Assembly (NCBI RefSeq): GCF_000317125.1
Contig: NC_019695.1
Span: 4,700,336 to 4,764,335 of the forward strand
Length of the DNA stretch: 64,000 nucleotides
Source: Chroococcidiopsis thermalis PCC 7203
GTDB lineage: Bacteria; Cyanobacteriota; Cyanobacteriia; Cyanobacteriales; Chroococcidiopsidaceae
Reading direction: 5' to 3'
The position numbers and the translations under genes are program-made. How positions within the stretch are numbered: position 1 is the stretch's first letter; the number at the start of each line of letters is the position of its first letter. The notes under the pieces were generated by a model. It saw only the letters and a list, made by a program, of their open reading frames with translations. It was not told the DNA's origin and did no database searches. Below are positions 1 to 9,924 of this stretch, piece by piece.

Positions 1-1409
1 TCTATACTGATGACTTTACTAAAATCATCAACTGCTCCTTGTCGGTCTCCCAAGCGGCGGCGGAGAATTGCTCTGTTGTTGTACACTGTCGTCCAACTCG
101 GATCGAGATTTAAAGCATGGCTAAAATCGTCCAGCGCTCCTTTAGAGTCTCGCAACATCGTCCGAGCTAAGGCGCGATTGTAATATGCCCTAGAATTATC
201 CGGTTCGAGCCGGACGACGCGATCGAAATCGTCAAACGTTCCCTGACCGTCTCCCATACTGCGGCGAATCGCACCGCGACTGTGATAGGCTTGAGCGTCG
301 TTAGGAACGAGAGTGATGTAGCGATCGAAACTTGACAGCGCTTCCTGTTTGTTGCCCCGATTGTAAAGAATGACTGCCCGTTGATAATAAGCATTGGCAT
401 AGTTGGGGTCAAATTTCAGCGCTTGGTCGTAGTCTGCTAGCGCCCCCTGCTTGTCTCCTTGGTCGTAACGGGCGTTTCCCCTTTGATAGTAAGCGTCGGC
501 GTAGTTGGGGTTGCGGGCGATCGCTTGAGTGTAGTTAGCAATTGCTCTGGATCGATCGCCGCGATCGCGTTCTACCGATCCTTTAGCGAAAAAGTCTGAA
601 GCAGATTTGGGATTTTCTAACCTTTGAGCTGGTTTATCCGTACTGGGGGCAGTATCCACCGCGACTGCTGGAGCTTGAGGGATCTGCGATCGCATTGCCA
701 AAAACGTATTAATCGGAATTGCCCCATTAAAGCCAGTTTTCATATTCACCGCCATCGTCGCGTCGCTTCCCTGCTGCTTCACGTCTACGCGATCGCTACC
801 TCCCAACCCGTGAATCCCAACGACTCGACCATCAATATCAAAGACAGGACCGCCGCTCATTCCACCTTTTGTCACTGAGTTATAACGCAGTGTATAGCCT
901 TCTGGCGCACTGCTGGGACGACTAGTCACGAATCCAGGCGAAAAGACAAAATCGCGGTCTGCACCAAATTTCCGGTCTAAAGCAGGGAAGCCCATGACAA
1001 AAATTTCTGCTCCTACAGGCACGTTAGACGGCGCTAGTTTGGCAACCGGGTATACAGCCGCACTACTAAATGTCACCAATGCCAAATCGGGGTCATTGGG
1101 GCTTTTTTGCAATTTTTCCGTACTCACAACTGCATAACTCTGACCATCATGAGTACGAATCGTATGCGGTGCAGGCATTAAAGCAACATGATTGCACGTC
1201 AAGACAGTGTAAGTATTGCCCTGTCGTTGAATAATCACTCCAGAACCGCCATCTTTAACTCCCATCGGAGGATTGACCTGCACCGTCATTGGACTGCCAA
1301 TTTTGACAATTTCTTGAGGAGATAGAGCCAGCGCTAAATTATGGCTCGTTACTAACACTACTAAAGTTACCGTTCCGGTCAAAAGAGGATAAGTAAAGTT
1401 TGTTTTCAT
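1..1409 (-). CDS. Secreted trypsin-like serine protease with C-terminal TPR repeats (3' end beyond window)
   Basis: The frame is open from ATG at 1409 to base 1 with no stop, so the C-terminus lies outside the window (469 codons visible). A signal peptide (about residues 1-30, ending near ALALS) precedes an S1/HtrA-like protease domain. The triad is visible as His74 (TCNHV), Asp108 (DPDLALV) and Ser185 (GGMSGGPVF). From about residue 265, four or more TPR units follow, each with the pattern A..NYTQAI..NP..ADAYY. The protein is probably periplasmic, with the TPRs as a protein-binding platform. It lies downstream of another protease and a COP23 gene on the same strand. There is no PDZ domain, which argues against a classical HtrA. 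The family is secure and the substrate unknown. Confidence 0.85.
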   Translation of the reverse strand, partial: MKTNFTYPLLTGTVTLVVLVTSHNLALALSPQEIVKIGSPMTVQVNPPMGVKDGGSGVIIQRQGNTYTVLTCNHVALMPAPHTIRTHDGQSYAVVSTEKLQKSPNDPDLALVTFSSAAVYPVAKLAPSNVPVGAEIFVMGFPALDRKFGADRDFVFSPGFVTSRPSSAPEGYTLRYNSVTKGGMSGGPVFDIDGRVVGIHGLGGSDRVDVKQQGSDATMAVNMKTGFNGAIPINTFLAMRSQIPQAPAVAVDTAPSTDKPAQRLENPKSASDFFAKGSVERDRGDRSRAIANYTQAIARNPNYADAYYQRGNARYDQGDKQGALADYDQALKFDPNYANAYYQRAVILYNRGNKQEALSSFDRYITLVPNDAQAYHSRGAIRRSMGDGQGTFDDFDRVVRLEPDNSRAYYNRALARTMLRDSKGALDDFSHALNLDPSWTTVYNNRAILRRRLGDRQGAVDDFSKVISI

Positions 1410-1443
1410 AAATCAGTTATCAGTTATCAGTTGTGGTAGGAGA

Positions 1444-1486
1444 GGACAGTTGCGTGCGGGGGTATCCCCCGTTGAGCAAACTGTCC
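1444..1486. repeat. Long imperfect hairpin between two protease genes
   Basis: The arms GGACAGTTGC and GCAAACTGTCC enclose an inner stem GCGGGGG/CCCCCG. It lies in the 194-bp gap between the two protease genes. It could be a transcript-processing or termination structure, or a degenerate palindromic repeat. No T-tract follows it in the direction of transcription. Confidence 0.5.
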
Positions 1487-1603
1487 GTGCGGGTGCGCGC
1501 AAGCAGTTTCACGGGCTTTAGCCATAATCTTCGCTTCATACCCACCCGTACAGTTGTCAGTTATCAGTTATCGGTTAATTTTGACTTCTGACTTTTGACT
1601 TCT

Positions 1604-2458
1604 TCACTTCAGTGCTTGCGAAAAAGCTGTAGTGGGAATTGCCCAGCTCAATGCTTCCATTTGCTGGTACATTTGCTCGGATGGTGCAGAACCATCAGTA
1701 AATGTAAATGCACTAATACCTTGAGGCGGGTATTTCAAGCGTCCGTTGATTCCAATTAGTTGTCCTTTGCGGTTCAAAACTGGACCACCACTCATCCCTG
1801 GATCGATCTCGTTGGTATAACCCAGTTGATATCCTTCCTGTAGAGATTTTTCTGGTAGCATTGCTACTTCACCTTCCGTCACCCGTAAGGCTTTAATACC
1901 CCAAGTTCTAGTGTCTTCGACTGCATCCGCACTCGTCCATTGCCAATTAGGAAATCCAGCTGCATAGATGGAATCACCGACAGCTACAGCTTTGGTATCG
2001 GCGATCGCCACGACTTGATATGCTGTTTTGCTGGTAAACTCTACCAAGGCTAAATCCGATCCAGACAATACAGGCGATCGCAACCGCTTGCCCACGTGCT
2101 TTTGTCCGTCTGCGGTTAGAATCGTGAAGCGCTCGTCCTCACCCTCACCCACAATGTGAGCGCAGGTCAATATGGTGTACGTTTCTCCTTTGTGCCGCAC
2201 GATCGCGCCCGATCCTGTAGCAGCAGCGGCAAAAATTCGTACAGTCACTTGTCTGGCAACTACTGGCACTGCGATCGCTACGGCGGGTTCTACACTTGTA
2301 ACCTGACTCATCAGCATCGGCTGAGACTGCGATCGCGCTAAGGCTTGCTCGGAGTTTTTTAGTATAGAAATATACGCTAAACTCGCAATTATCAGTGTAC
2401 TTACCAAGACTTTAACAATCAATTTACCTCTTGCCTCTCGCCAACTACCAATTACCAA
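1604..2458 (-). CDS. Secreted trypsin-like serine protease
   Basis: An S1/HtrA-like protease domain without TPR or PDZ. The triad is His101 (TCAHIV), Asp135 (GSDLALVEF) and Ser223 (DPGMSGGPV). A hydrophobic signal/anchor segment spans about residues 14-31. The longest frame opens with TTG directly after the TAG of the upstream COP23 gene. A second TTG at 2422, preceded by GAGAGG and GAGG, gives a cleaner signal peptide and may be the true start. The first 12 codons are made of the ACCAACT-type heptamer repeat. Zero spacing to the COP23 gene suggests translational coupling in one operon. The family is clear and the target unknown. Confidence 0.85.
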   Translation of the reverse strand: MVIGSWREARGKLIVKVLVSTLIIASLAYISILKNSEQALARSQSQPMLMSQVTSVEPAVAIAVPVVARQVTVRIFAAAATGSGAIVRHKGETYTILTCAHIVGEGEDERFTILTADGQKHVGKRLRSPVLSGSDLALVEFTSKTAYQVVAIADTKAVAVGDSIYAAGFPNWQWTSADAVEDTRTWGIKALRVTEGEVAMLPEKSLQEGYQLGYTNEIDPGMSGGPVLNRKGQLIGINGRLKYPPQGISAFTFTDGSAPSEQMYQQMEALSWAIPTTAFSQALK

Positions 2459-2466
2459 CTACCAAC
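2441..2466. repeat. Heptamer tandem repeat across a gene junction
   Basis: Copies of ACCAACT/ACCAATT cover the last codons of the COP23 gene and the first codons of the protease gene. The stop of one and the nominal start of the other both lie inside the array. Confidence 0.7.
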
Positions 2467-3127
2467 TACTATTTGCAGGAGAGTTACTAGGTTGCTGCAC
2501 GGGAGATGCCTCGCTTGCGCCTGTACCCGCTGATTCGTAACCAGCTGAAAAAGCCTCCTCTACTGCTGCTTCCATATCAATAGCGCCAGTAGTTGCAGTC
2601 TCACCTTCACCGCTAGCACTCTCACGAATTGCCGAATAGTCGGCACGCTGACCGAAACGCAGCAAATTGGCTAAAGCTGCACCAGGGTTTTTAGCATTTT
2701 CTGGAGAGAGGGTAAATAGCGTATTGCTTGTATCGCAGCTAGCACCAGAATTGACATAACAGATAACTGTCTCATTTTTAATGATTCCAGTTGTCAGGAG
2801 TAAATTACTTAGTCTCCCACCATTCGCGGCAACTGCTTTAGTCAACTTCTGGGAAACTAGCTGACAGCGTTCTTGAGGCGTATATTCTGCACTGACTTGT
2901 CTTTGCCAGGTAATCATTGGTGCAGAGCGTTGATTTCCCCTAGCTGCAACTGTAGCAAAGCCATTCCCAGAACGGACGCAAACAAAAGTGGTTGCCTGAT
3001 TGGAGGTATTTTGTGGAGATACTTGAGTGCGACTGGTATTCTGCGCCCCTACTCGATCCTGAAATCCTATGGCACTGGCACATGTCAAGCTAGCTACTAA
3101 AACAAAGATTGGAAATTTAAATTTCAT
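2459..3127 (-). CDS. COP23-domain secreted protein
   Basis: 222 aa with a signal peptide (about residues 1-28, cleavage near VGAQ) and a COP23-type domain: FVCVRSG at the start, then ITWQRQV, ERCQLVSQKL and VICYVN, with paired cysteines. COP23 is a cyanobacterial family named for a circadian-regulated membrane protein, and its biochemical role is not established. The C-terminal 60 residues are low-complexity (Ala, Ser, Glu). The gene ends in repeat DNA immediately before the protease gene. The pairing of COP23 with two proteases may mean it is an accessory, substrate or inhibitor, but that is inference. Confidence 0.8.
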   Translation of the reverse strand: MKFKFPIFVLVASLTCASAIGFQDRVGAQNTSRTQVSPQNTSNQATTFVCVRSGNGFATVAARGNQRSAPMITWQRQVSAEYTPQERCQLVSQKLTKAVAANGGRLSNLLLTTGIIKNETVICYVNSGASCDTSNTLFTLSPENAKNPGAALANLLRFGQRADYSAIRESASGEGETATTGAIDMEAAVEEAFSAGYESAGTGASEASPVQQPSNSPANSSW

Positions 3128-3441
3128 GAGGAACTTTTTTAATTATTAGTTATCAGTCATCAGTGTAGAGACGTTACATGTAACGTTTGTACAAAGTTAT
3201 CGGTTAATTCCGACTCACGACTTATGACTTTCCTTACACTACTCACTCTCTATACAGACTGACATCTTAAATTTTCGTGAAATGTCTCGAATAATTTATT
3301 CAATTTTTCTTAACTTCCATAGAAAATAGTACCTTTTTTCTACCTGTTCGCAAGAAATTTAAGAATTTTTTGATTATTCTTCGTAATTTATTATACTTTG
3401 CTTGTATGCGTATTTTGAGGAGCTATGGCGCGATCGCTTAC
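3128..3441. other. Intergenic, no gene seen
   Basis: This stretch separates the kinase gene from the COP23 gene. It holds ATCAGTT-type short repeats and one degenerate copy (3164-3193) of the palindrome built on GACGTTACATGTAACGTC. The rest is AT-rich and contains no convincing coding frame. It must carry the COP23 promoter, but I cannot pick out -35/-10 boxes. Confidence 0.6.
3164..3193. repeat. GACGTTACATGTAACGTC palindrome, copy 1 (degenerate)
   Basis: The left arm is TGTAGAGACGTTACA. The right arm has diverged to TGTAACGTTTGTACA. It is one of six copies in the window. Confidence 0.8.
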
Positions 3442-4881
3442 TTACCACGGTTCCAGAGGTTGTGGTGATGCGGGTGGCGTTGAAGGGGATTGAGTTGGAG
3501 GCTTGGATTGAGGTAGCAAAAAATACAAATAGAAAATGCCAGCCACAAGTGTCACTCCTGCTACTCCTAACACAAAGCCTGCACTAGACAATAACCATAA
3601 GTTTCTTCTAGTTCTTTGTGGTTCGCGACTATTTTGCTCAACGGAAGGGTTTTGCACCTGAGTTTGGCTCAACTGTTGCGCTCGTCTTGAGTCGGTTGGA
3701 TTCGAGTCGGTTGGATTCGAGTTTATGGCATCGGTGCGATGAGCTGGCGGCGTATACTGCTTGGGTTGATGTTGGTGCAGATCGAATATGCGCGTTTGAG
3801 GAGTCTGAGTTCGATTGGACGAGGGGGAAGTTACTGACGGCGGTGTAGGCTTTCTCTCATCTGTAGCTGAGTTTGCCGAATTTGGGGCGATCGCCTCCTT
3901 GGTGGGTTGAGAATGGATAAAACCAGCAGTATGCCCCAAAGAAGTTGGTAGCACGGATTGTAGTGCCGCACTCAATTCCATCACTGAGCCAAAGCGTTGC
4001 TCTGGTTGCTTGTTTAAACAGCGCATGACAATTGCTTCTAGCTCGACCGACAAGTGTGCGCATTGAGGTTGCGATCGCAATGATTGAGGCATTTGGGAAG
4101 TGTGGGCAATTCCCCATGACACGCCACTCGTTTTGCGGGCTTCAGTTCCGAAGCCAAATGGATCGGAACCACTCAGCATCTCGTAGAGAATCATCCCCAA
4201 ACTGTAAATATCTGCCCGTCCGTCGATGTTTTTCTCTATTTGTAACTGTTCTGGTGCAGCGTAGCGGAACGTGCCTAAGAACGTACTAGTCAGGTTAGTT
4301 AACTCTAGTGCTTCATCGCGAATTTTAGCAATCCCGAAATCGAGAATTTTAACTAACTCCCCTAAAGCGGTTGGGATCAGAAAAATATTATCGGGTTTGA
4401 GGTCGCGGTGAACGATTTGGATCGGATCGCTCGTGGTGACAACTCCCTCACGCCGAATCCTAACACCTTGGTGAGCGAGTTGCAGTCCCGCACAGACTTG
4501 ACAGGCAATTTCAATCGTTCGTTCTACAGGCAATCGTGTCTCTCGTCGTAGGAGTTGCCCTAGTGTTTCGCCAACGAGATATTCCATCACGTAGAAAGGG
4601 TATCCCTCTTCCGTCACGCCGTAGTCACTAATATCGACAATATGGTCGCTTTTGAGGGCAGCACAAAGCATCGCCTCGCGCTCAAAACGTTTATGCAATG
4701 GAATCGAGACAGCGAGCGTGTCTCTCAGTAATTTCAGCGCTACCTCCTGTCCCAGCCGCGTATCCATAGCTAGATAAACGTTACCCATACCACCCGCACC
4801 GATGCGCTGTTCTAGATAATAGCGTCGGCAATCGCCAATAAAACGACCGATCCAGGGATCTGAGCTTGAAGTGTTCATCAA
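3442..4881 (-). CDS. Membrane-anchored serine/threonine protein kinase (Hanks type)
   Basis: 479 aa. The kinase domain covers about residues 20-310. It has the glycine loop GAGGMGNVY (28-36), Lys50 in VALKLL, catalytic HRDLKPDN (159-166), DFG at 181-183 and an APEQ activation segment. A Pro/Thr/Gln-rich linker follows, then one membrane helix near 428-456 and a short proline-rich tail. The fold resembles PknB-like kinases, with the catalytic domain cytoplasmic, but no PASTA repeats are present. Inside the linker, a 15-bp DNA repeat (3689-3721) encodes two copies of SNPTD. It is transcribed toward the COP23/protease genes, with a 314-bp gap. Its targets cannot be inferred. Confidence 0.92.
   Translation of the reverse strand: MMNTSSSDPWIGRFIGDCRRYYLEQRIGAGGMGNVYLAMDTRLGQEVALKLLRDTLAVSIPLHKRFEREAMLCAALKSDHIVDISDYGVTEEGYPFYVMEYLVGETLGQLLRRETRLPVERTIEIACQVCAGLQLAHQGVRIRREGVVTTSDPIQIVHRDLKPDNIFLIPTALGELVKILDFGIAKIRDEALELTNLTSTFLGTFRYAAPEQLQIEKNIDGRADIYSLGMILYEMLSGSDPFGFGTEARKTSGVSWGIAHTSQMPQSLRSQPQCAHLSVELEAIVMRCLNKQPEQRFGSVMELSAALQSVLPTSLGHTAGFIHSQPTKEAIAPNSANSATDERKPTPPSVTSPSSNRTQTPQTRIFDLHQHQPKQYTPPAHRTDAINSNPTDSNPTDSRRAQQLSQTQVQNPSVEQNSREPQRTRRNLWLLSSAGFVLGVAGVTLVAGIFYLYFLLPQSKPPTQSPSTPPASPQPLEPW
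3689..3721. repeat. 15-bp tandem repeat inside kinase gene
   Basis: GAGTCGGTTGGATTC occurs twice in tandem plus a partial third copy. It keeps frame and encodes the SNPTDSNPTDS stretch of the kinase linker. Confidence 0.8.
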
Positions 4882-4991
4882 GAAGGTGGTGCGTGGTGCG
4901 TGGAGAATTCGGAATGCAAAATTCGGAATTCGGAATTAGTTTTGAATGCGTGAATGCGTGAATTGGAAGTTGCTCCGCGACTCTCTCTTCT

Positions 4992-6056
4992 CTATGCTAC
5001 ATATTTATGCTGTAACTCTTGCTGCAACTGACTGGGAGAAAATGCCCCATGCTCGGTAATAATTGCTGTAATCAAATGAGCGGGAGTTACGTCAAAAGCT
5101 GGGTTGTAAAATTCCACGCCTGCTGGAGTCAAGATAGTATCGTCAATCTGATAGACTTCAACCGGATCGCGTTCCTCAATTGGGATTTCTCGACCAGTGG
5201 CGATCGCAAAATCAATTGTTGCTACGGGTGCGGCAACATAAAAAGGAACGTCATGTGCCTTAGCTACCAGCGCTAAGCTGTACGTGCCAATTTTATTTGC
5301 CGTATCGCCATTAGCGGCGATGCGGTCAGCGCCCACCACAACGGCGTGAATCATACCTTGCTGCATACAGTGGGCAGCCATACTATCTGTAATTACCGTA
5401 ACGGGTATCCCTTCCTGGACGCATTCCCAAGCAGTTAGTTTTGCTCCCTGGAGACGGGGACGAGTTTCATCGGCATAGAGGCGCGATAACCTACCACAAG
5501 ACCAAGCAGAACGCACAACACCCAAAGCCGTACCATAACCTGCGGTTGCTAAGGCTCCAGCATTGCAATGAGTTAAGAGATTGAGTTGAGCGGGAGTTTT
5601 TGGCAAGAGTTCCAGACCGCGATCGCCAATTGCCTGACAAGTTTGTAAATCTTCGGTTTGAATTGTCTGTGCTGTAGTTAACAAAACTTGGCGAATTTCC
5701 TCAACCGTGCCAATCGTTTCGTAGGCAGTTTTTAACATGCGAGCGATCGCCCAAAATAAATTTACCGCTGTCGGACGGGTTGTTCGCAACATCTGAGCCA
5801 CTTGCTCTAGCTGCGACAAAAACTGCTCCCGATCGTGGGTTTCAATCTCCCGCGCCCCCAAGTACATACCGTAGGCAGCAGCGATACCGATTGCTGGTGC
5901 GCCTCGGACAATCATCGTTTTGATTGCCTGTGCCATATCTTCACAGCGATGAATTTCCACAAAGGCATACTCGGCTGGCAAGTGCGTTTGGTCGATGAGT
6001 AAAACCGAGCCTTCGTACCAAATGACAGGGTAGACGTGGGTAGGACTAGAGATCAT
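4992..6056 (-). CDS. mtnA: S-methyl-5-thioribose-1-phosphate isomerase
   Basis: 354 aa, full length for MtnA of the eIF2B-alpha-like isomerase family. It converts methylthioribose-1-phosphate to methylthioribulose-1-phosphate in the methionine salvage pathway (cytoplasmic). Diagnostic stretches are [15 protein letters not shown] near residues 49-63, [12 protein letters not shown] with the catalytic Cys, and [20 protein letters not shown] with the catalytic Asp. The ATG start gives the expected N-terminus. No other salvage gene is adjacent, so it appears to be a stand-alone unit between the kinase and dxs. Confidence 0.95.
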   Translation of the reverse strand: MISSPTHVYPVIWYEGSVLLIDQTHLPAEYAFVEIHRCEDMAQAIKTMIVRGAPAIGIAAAYGMYLGAREIETHDREQFLSQLEQVAQMLRTTRPTAVNLFWAIARMLKTAYETIGTVEEIRQVLLTTAQTIQTEDLQTCQAIGDRGLELLPKTPAQLNLLTHCNAGALATAGYGTALGVVRSAWSCGRLSRLYADETRPRLQGAKLTAWECVQEGIPVTVITDSMAAHCMQQGMIHAVVVGADRIAANGDTANKIGTYSLALVAKAHDVPFYVAAPVATIDFAIATGREIPIEERDPVEVYQIDDTILTPAGVEFYNPAFDVTPAHLITAIITEHGAFSPSQLQQELQHKYVA

Positions 6057-6190
6057 AGAGAGCTAGGGGCTAGGGAAAAGTCAAAAGTCAAAAGTCAAAA
6101 GCCAGGAGAAGCTGGATATAAATTCTTATATATCACTACTCACTACCTACTCTACTCACTCATAACAAATGACGAATGAGGAATGACTAT

Positions 6191-6212
6191 TTACCAATTA
6201 CCAATTACCAAT
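6191..6212. repeat. ACCAATT heptamer tandem repeat
   Basis: Three consecutive ACCAATT-type units lie just past the dxs terminator. They belong to the same repeat family as the translated arrays in thiO-thiG and cheA. Confidence 0.75.
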
Positions 6213-6213
6213 A

Positions 6214-6239
6214 TAAAAAAGGTGGGCGATCGCCCACCT
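6214..6239 (-). terminator. Rho-independent terminator of dxs
   Basis: On the minus strand a perfect 10-bp stem, AGGTGGGCGA/TCGCCCACCT, with almost no loop is followed by a run of six Ts, 12 bp beyond the dxs stop codon. The stem centre contains a HIP1-like GCGATCGC. Confidence 0.85.
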
Positions 6240-6251
6240 CAAAATCAAAAA

Positions 6252-8162
6252 TTACGAACCTACAGGAGATAACTGCTGGCTGAAGAACGCTTGACGCACG
6301 GTTTCAGCAATTTGCGGACTGGTCAAACCCAAATCGGCTTTCGATTCATTTGGTTCGGCGTGATCTACCAAAGTATCTGGTATGCCAATTCGCTTGACAG
6401 GAACGACAACATTTGCATCGAGTAAAGCTTCGGCTACCGCAGAACCAAACCCACCCATCAAGCAGCCTTCTTCTAAAGTCACGACGCGCCCGATTTGCTG
6501 CGCTAGAGGTAGAATTAGCTCTGTATCTAAGGGTTTGGCAAAACGAGCATTAATTACCGTGGCTTCAATCCCATGTTCGCGCAAAATTTCTGCGACTTGC
6601 ATCGCAGGGTGAACCATCGCACCAAAACCAATCAGTAAGAGATCGTCCCCATGTCTGAGGATTTCCCCTTTCCCAATTGGCAAGGATTCCCAACCTTCCT
6701 CCATGAGGGGAACGCCGTAACCGTTACCACGTGGATAACGCATGGCGATCGGTCCATCAGTGTAGTTAACTCCAGTAACGACCATCTGCTGCAACTCAGC
6801 TTCGTCTTTGGGAGCCATCAAAACCATGTTGGGCAAGCAGCGCAGGTAGGCAATATCGTACATACCTTGGTGCGTCGGACCGTCAGACCCCACAATTCCC
6901 GCCCTGTCCATACAGAAAAAGACGGGTAGATTTTGGATGCAGACATCGTGGACTATCTGATCGTAGGCACGTTGCAAGAAAGTCGAGTAGATAGCTACTA
7001 CAGGACGCATTCCCTCACAAGCCAAGCCAGCGCCTAGAGTGACGGCGTGTTGTTCGGCAATCCCAACATCGACATATTGTTTTGGTAGCTTACTCGCCAG
7101 TTTATCCAGTCCCGTTCCAGTTGCCATTGCTGCCGTAATCCCAATAATTTTGGGGTTATTTTCGGCTAGTTTGACCAAAGTATGAGCAAAAACTTTAGAG
7201 TAGCCAGGGGGTTTGGGCTTGCTGGAGGGTATGGCTTTACCCGTTGTCAAGTCGAAGGGAGATTGGGCGTGGTATCCCACTTGGTCTTTTTCGGCAATCT
7301 CGTAACCTTTCCCTTTAACTGTTGCAACGTGGACGAGTACTGGTCCTTGGATGTGATGTGCTTGCTCGAAGGTCGCAATCAATTCTGCCAGATTATGACC
7401 GTCTACTGGTCCGAGATAGGTGAATCCGAGTTCTTCGATGATTGCTCCAACTTTTGACACGGCTAACCGCTTCATGCCACCCTTAAGCCGATGCAGTTCG
7501 GGGGTGAGAGATTCGCCAACAAAGGGAATGTGTTTAACTTGTTCTTCTAAATTATCGGCAAGAAACTGTACTGGTGCAGAAAGACGCATTTTATTTAAGT
7601 AACGAGAGATTGCACCAACATTCGGTGAAATTGACATCTCGTTATCGTTCAATATCACGAGTAAATTTGTCTTAGGCAAGTGTCCGGCGTGGTTGATCGC
7701 TTCAAGTGCCATACCACCTGTTAGCGCTCCATCACCAATAATTGCTGCGACTTTAAATTTATCCCCCTTGAGATCTCGTGCCAGTGCCATTCCCAGTGCA
7801 GCAGAAATACTCGTAGAAGCATGACCCGCGCCGAAATGGTCGAATTTGCTCTCACAGCGCTTGAGATAGCCAGCGACTCCATCTTTCTGCCGTAGAGTGT
7901 GAAACTCACTGTATCGACCAGTAATCAGCTTGTGCGGATAGGCTTGATGTCCGACATCCCAAATCACCTTGTCGCGATCGAGGTCTAATGTTTGGTATAG
8001 CGCTAGGGTCAATTCCACCACGCCTAGCCCTGGTCCCAGGTGTCCGCCACTAGCGGCGATCGTTTGCAAGTGTTTTTCGCGAATTTGACGAGCAATCTGT
8101 TGTAACTGACGAATCGACAAACCGTGCAACTGATTAGGATGGGTGATTTCACTCAGGTGCAT
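6252..8162 (-). CDS. dxs: 1-deoxy-D-xylulose-5-phosphate synthase
   Basis: 636 aa, the usual length. It condenses pyruvate and glyceraldehyde-3-phosphate to DXP using thiamine diphosphate. This is the entry step of the MEP isoprenoid pathway and also feeds thiamine and pyridoxal synthesis. Visible landmarks are the TPP-binding region with [18 protein letters not shown] (about 150-170), YLGPVDGHN (about 255), the pyrimidine-domain [15 protein letters not shown] (about 420-435) and the transketolase C-terminal domain ending with GFGSAVAE. It stands alone with its own terminator. DXP also supplies ThiG, encoded at about 24 kb in this window. Confidence 0.97.
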   Translation of the reverse strand: MHLSEITHPNQLHGLSIRQLQQIARQIREKHLQTIAASGGHLGPGLGVVELTLALYQTLDLDRDKVIWDVGHQAYPHKLITGRYSEFHTLRQKDGVAGYLKRCESKFDHFGAGHASTSISAALGMALARDLKGDKFKVAAIIGDGALTGGMALEAINHAGHLPKTNLLVILNDNEMSISPNVGAISRYLNKMRLSAPVQFLADNLEEQVKHIPFVGESLTPELHRLKGGMKRLAVSKVGAIIEELGFTYLGPVDGHNLAELIATFEQAHHIQGPVLVHVATVKGKGYEIAEKDQVGYHAQSPFDLTTGKAIPSSKPKPPGYSKVFAHTLVKLAENNPKIIGITAAMATGTGLDKLASKLPKQYVDVGIAEQHAVTLGAGLACEGMRPVVAIYSTFLQRAYDQIVHDVCIQNLPVFFCMDRAGIVGSDGPTHQGMYDIAYLRCLPNMVLMAPKDEAELQQMVVTGVNYTDGPIAMRYPRGNGYGVPLMEEGWESLPIGKGEILRHGDDLLLIGFGAMVHPAMQVAEILREHGIEATVINARFAKPLDTELILPLAQQIGRVVTLEEGCLMGGFGSAVAEALLDANVVVPVKRIGIPDTLVDHAEPNESKADLGLTSPQIAETVRQAFFSQQLSPVGS

Positions 8163-8521
8163 ATTGGGTGTTCCCTCTGCGTTGCGTCTTGTGCTTCACC
8201 GCTCGACTGTTGCCAACTGTCTTGGGTGGAGTCGTAGAGGTGAAGTATGTATTCCTTCCTCAATGTAAAAGATTTCGGGTGCAATGCATATTGGTAAATA
8301 TTTTGTGTTCAGATATTTACCGCGATCGCCCTCTCTAGCTATACCTTAAATTCACATCCTACAGGTTATACCCGAGTTTTAGTCATTAAATTGACATAAA
8401 AAGTTGTTGCCTTACCAAGGCTTTAACTCTACTGTGAAGATTGGGTAAATAGCTAGTAAACGGTAGGAAATATGTCATCTACCTTATGTATTAGCTTTCA
8501 TCCACAAATTAAGGATTATGG
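8163..8521. other. Divergent intergenic region between dxs and a protease gene
   Basis: 359 bp holding the promoters of dxs (minus) and the secreted protease (plus). A TTGACA hexamer occurs at 8391-8396 on the plus strand, but no good -10 box sits at the right spacing, so I do not call a promoter. No small coding frame is evident. Confidence 0.5.
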
Positions 8522-9427
8522 ATGAAGGTACTCGTTATGAGTAAAAATCTTAATTGCTTAAAGTTTTTGACGAAAAACCGTAGGTTAACTGCCACTATCT
8601 TATCGCTCGGCAGTTGTTTGGGAGCGATCGCAACCACACTCCAATCCTCGCAAGCATATATCATCGGGCAAGACGACCGCGTTTTACCTGCGTATCAGTG
8701 GTTGACAGTATCGCCGCCTAAAGCAGTGGGGCAGTTAGAAATTCAGAAGGCAGATGGGCAATGGGGAGTTTGTACTTTCACCGTTGTCGGTCGTAATATT
8801 GGCTTGACAAATAGCCATTGCGTGAGGGATGAACAAGGCAGGATACCAGTACAAGCCAAAGCTTATGTCGTACGCTATGGCACGACTCAATTAGCTATAG
8901 CAAATGTTGACGCTTACTGGACAGGGCTGCAAGCTTTTCCTAAGAACATAGAAGAATGGCGACGGGATTGGGCAATTATCCGGTTCACCACAAATTTAGG
9001 AGATGCCACGGGTTGGTATGGTAACGTCGAGTGGAATCCAAACGACATTAGCAAAGCAGGAGACACTGTTGTCGGTCAGCCCACAAACTACATCGGTTAT
9101 CCTACTGATTGGCCCACAGATCCAGCTTTGAAAGATTATCAAGGGTACTTACCAGCCTTGCAAGCTGGCTGTAATATTTTGGGTAAAGATCCACAGCTAG
9201 AAATTCTCATACACGACTGTGACATCACGCCAGGAACCTCTGGTTCATCGATGTTCTCTGCGGTTTCAGAAACAGACTTTCGGACTATGGCTTTGAATAA
9301 CGGCTACGCCACGGCTACTGATGGTAGACCGATTAGTACGGCAGTACCTCTAGAGCGGTTTATGCCAGCTATTCTCAAACTGAGAGCCACAGGAGCAACT
9401 AACGACACCGCAGTCCCTGTTCCATAG
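8522..9427 (+). CDS. Secreted trypsin-like (V8/glutamyl endopeptidase-like) serine protease
   Basis: 301 aa with a signal peptide ending near residue 45 (QSSQA). The triad is His99 in NSHCV, Asp149 in RRDWAI and Ser240 in PGTSGSS. The GTSGSS serine box and overall spacing resemble V8-like extracellular peptidases more than HtrA proteins. Four cysteines (for example TNSHC and AGCNIL) may form disulfides. An in-frame ATG at residue 6 is an alternative start, and both give a plausible signal peptide. It is followed after 19 bp by a small secreted protein, so the two are probably co-transcribed. Confidence 0.85.
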   Translation: MKVLVMSKNLNCLKFLTKNRRLTATILSLGSCLGAIATTLQSSQAYIIGQDDRVLPAYQWLTVSPPKAVGQLEIQKADGQWGVCTFTVVGRNIGLTNSHCVRDEQGRIPVQAKAYVVRYGTTQLAIANVDAYWTGLQAFPKNIEEWRRDWAIIRFTTNLGDATGWYGNVEWNPNDISKAGDTVVGQPTNYIGYPTDWPTDPALKDYQGYLPALQAGCNILGKDPQLEILIHDCDITPGTSGSSMFSAVSETDFRTMALNNGYATATDGRPISTAVPLERFMPAILKLRATGATNDTAVPVP

Positions 9428-9446
9428 GTTAACTCAATCGCCATCA

Positions 9447-9836
9447 ATGATAAACAAGCAAAACCAATACTTACTATTATTAGGGTTAGTCACGACATCA
9501 ATATCGGTCGTTGCAACCGCATTTATTTCAAGTGCCAGTGCTAACGAGCTACTCTGCTACCTTCAAACTCGGGATGGTAAACAAGTGGATCTTTCTCAAA
9601 TGTGCAACAAGAAGACATCTCCCACTCCCGCCAAACCTGAGACTACGAATACAAGCCATCCTACTACCGCTCCTGGCAATCTACAAACAGGTCCTAACCA
9701 GTCCAAAATTCCTGTTATCGATCCCAAAATGCCAGCCAAAGTTCCTCTTGTCATTAAAGACAAACCATCTGCATTGTGGAACTCCATTCCCGATCTACCT
9801 TATCCTGCAATCGAAGGACGGACAATTCGGCATTAA
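9447..9836 (+). CDS. Small secreted protein, unknown function
   Basis: 129 aa. A signal peptide (about 1-32, SSASA) precedes a 17-residue cysteine-bounded motif, CYLQTRDGKQVDLSQMC. A Pro/Thr-rich low-complexity region and a short C-terminal segment follow. The same Cys-x3-x-DG-x4-L-x3-C arrangement recurs in the TPR protein at 19330. It lies 19 bp downstream of the secreted protease and probably shares its mRNA, so it might be a substrate, chaperone or inhibitor of it. I recognise the motif as recurrent in cyanobacterial exported proteins but know no function. Confidence 0.7.
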   Translation: MINKQNQYLLLLGLVTTSISVVATAFISSASANELLCYLQTRDGKQVDLSQMCNKKTSPTPAKPETTNTSHPTTAPGNLQTGPNQSKIPVIDPKMPAKVPLVIKDKPSALWNSIPDLPYPAIEGRTIRH

Positions 9837-9924
9837 ATGAGTAGCTAGTGGCTAGTGGCTGGACTCTTTTCTTGTTATCGATTCCACTAGTCACTAACAA
9901 CTGATAACTGATAACTAACAACTA

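Noticed and set aside
8391-8420. Sigma70-like promoter before the protease gene
   Set aside because: TTGACA is present, but the -10 region at the correct distance is poor, so it was not called.
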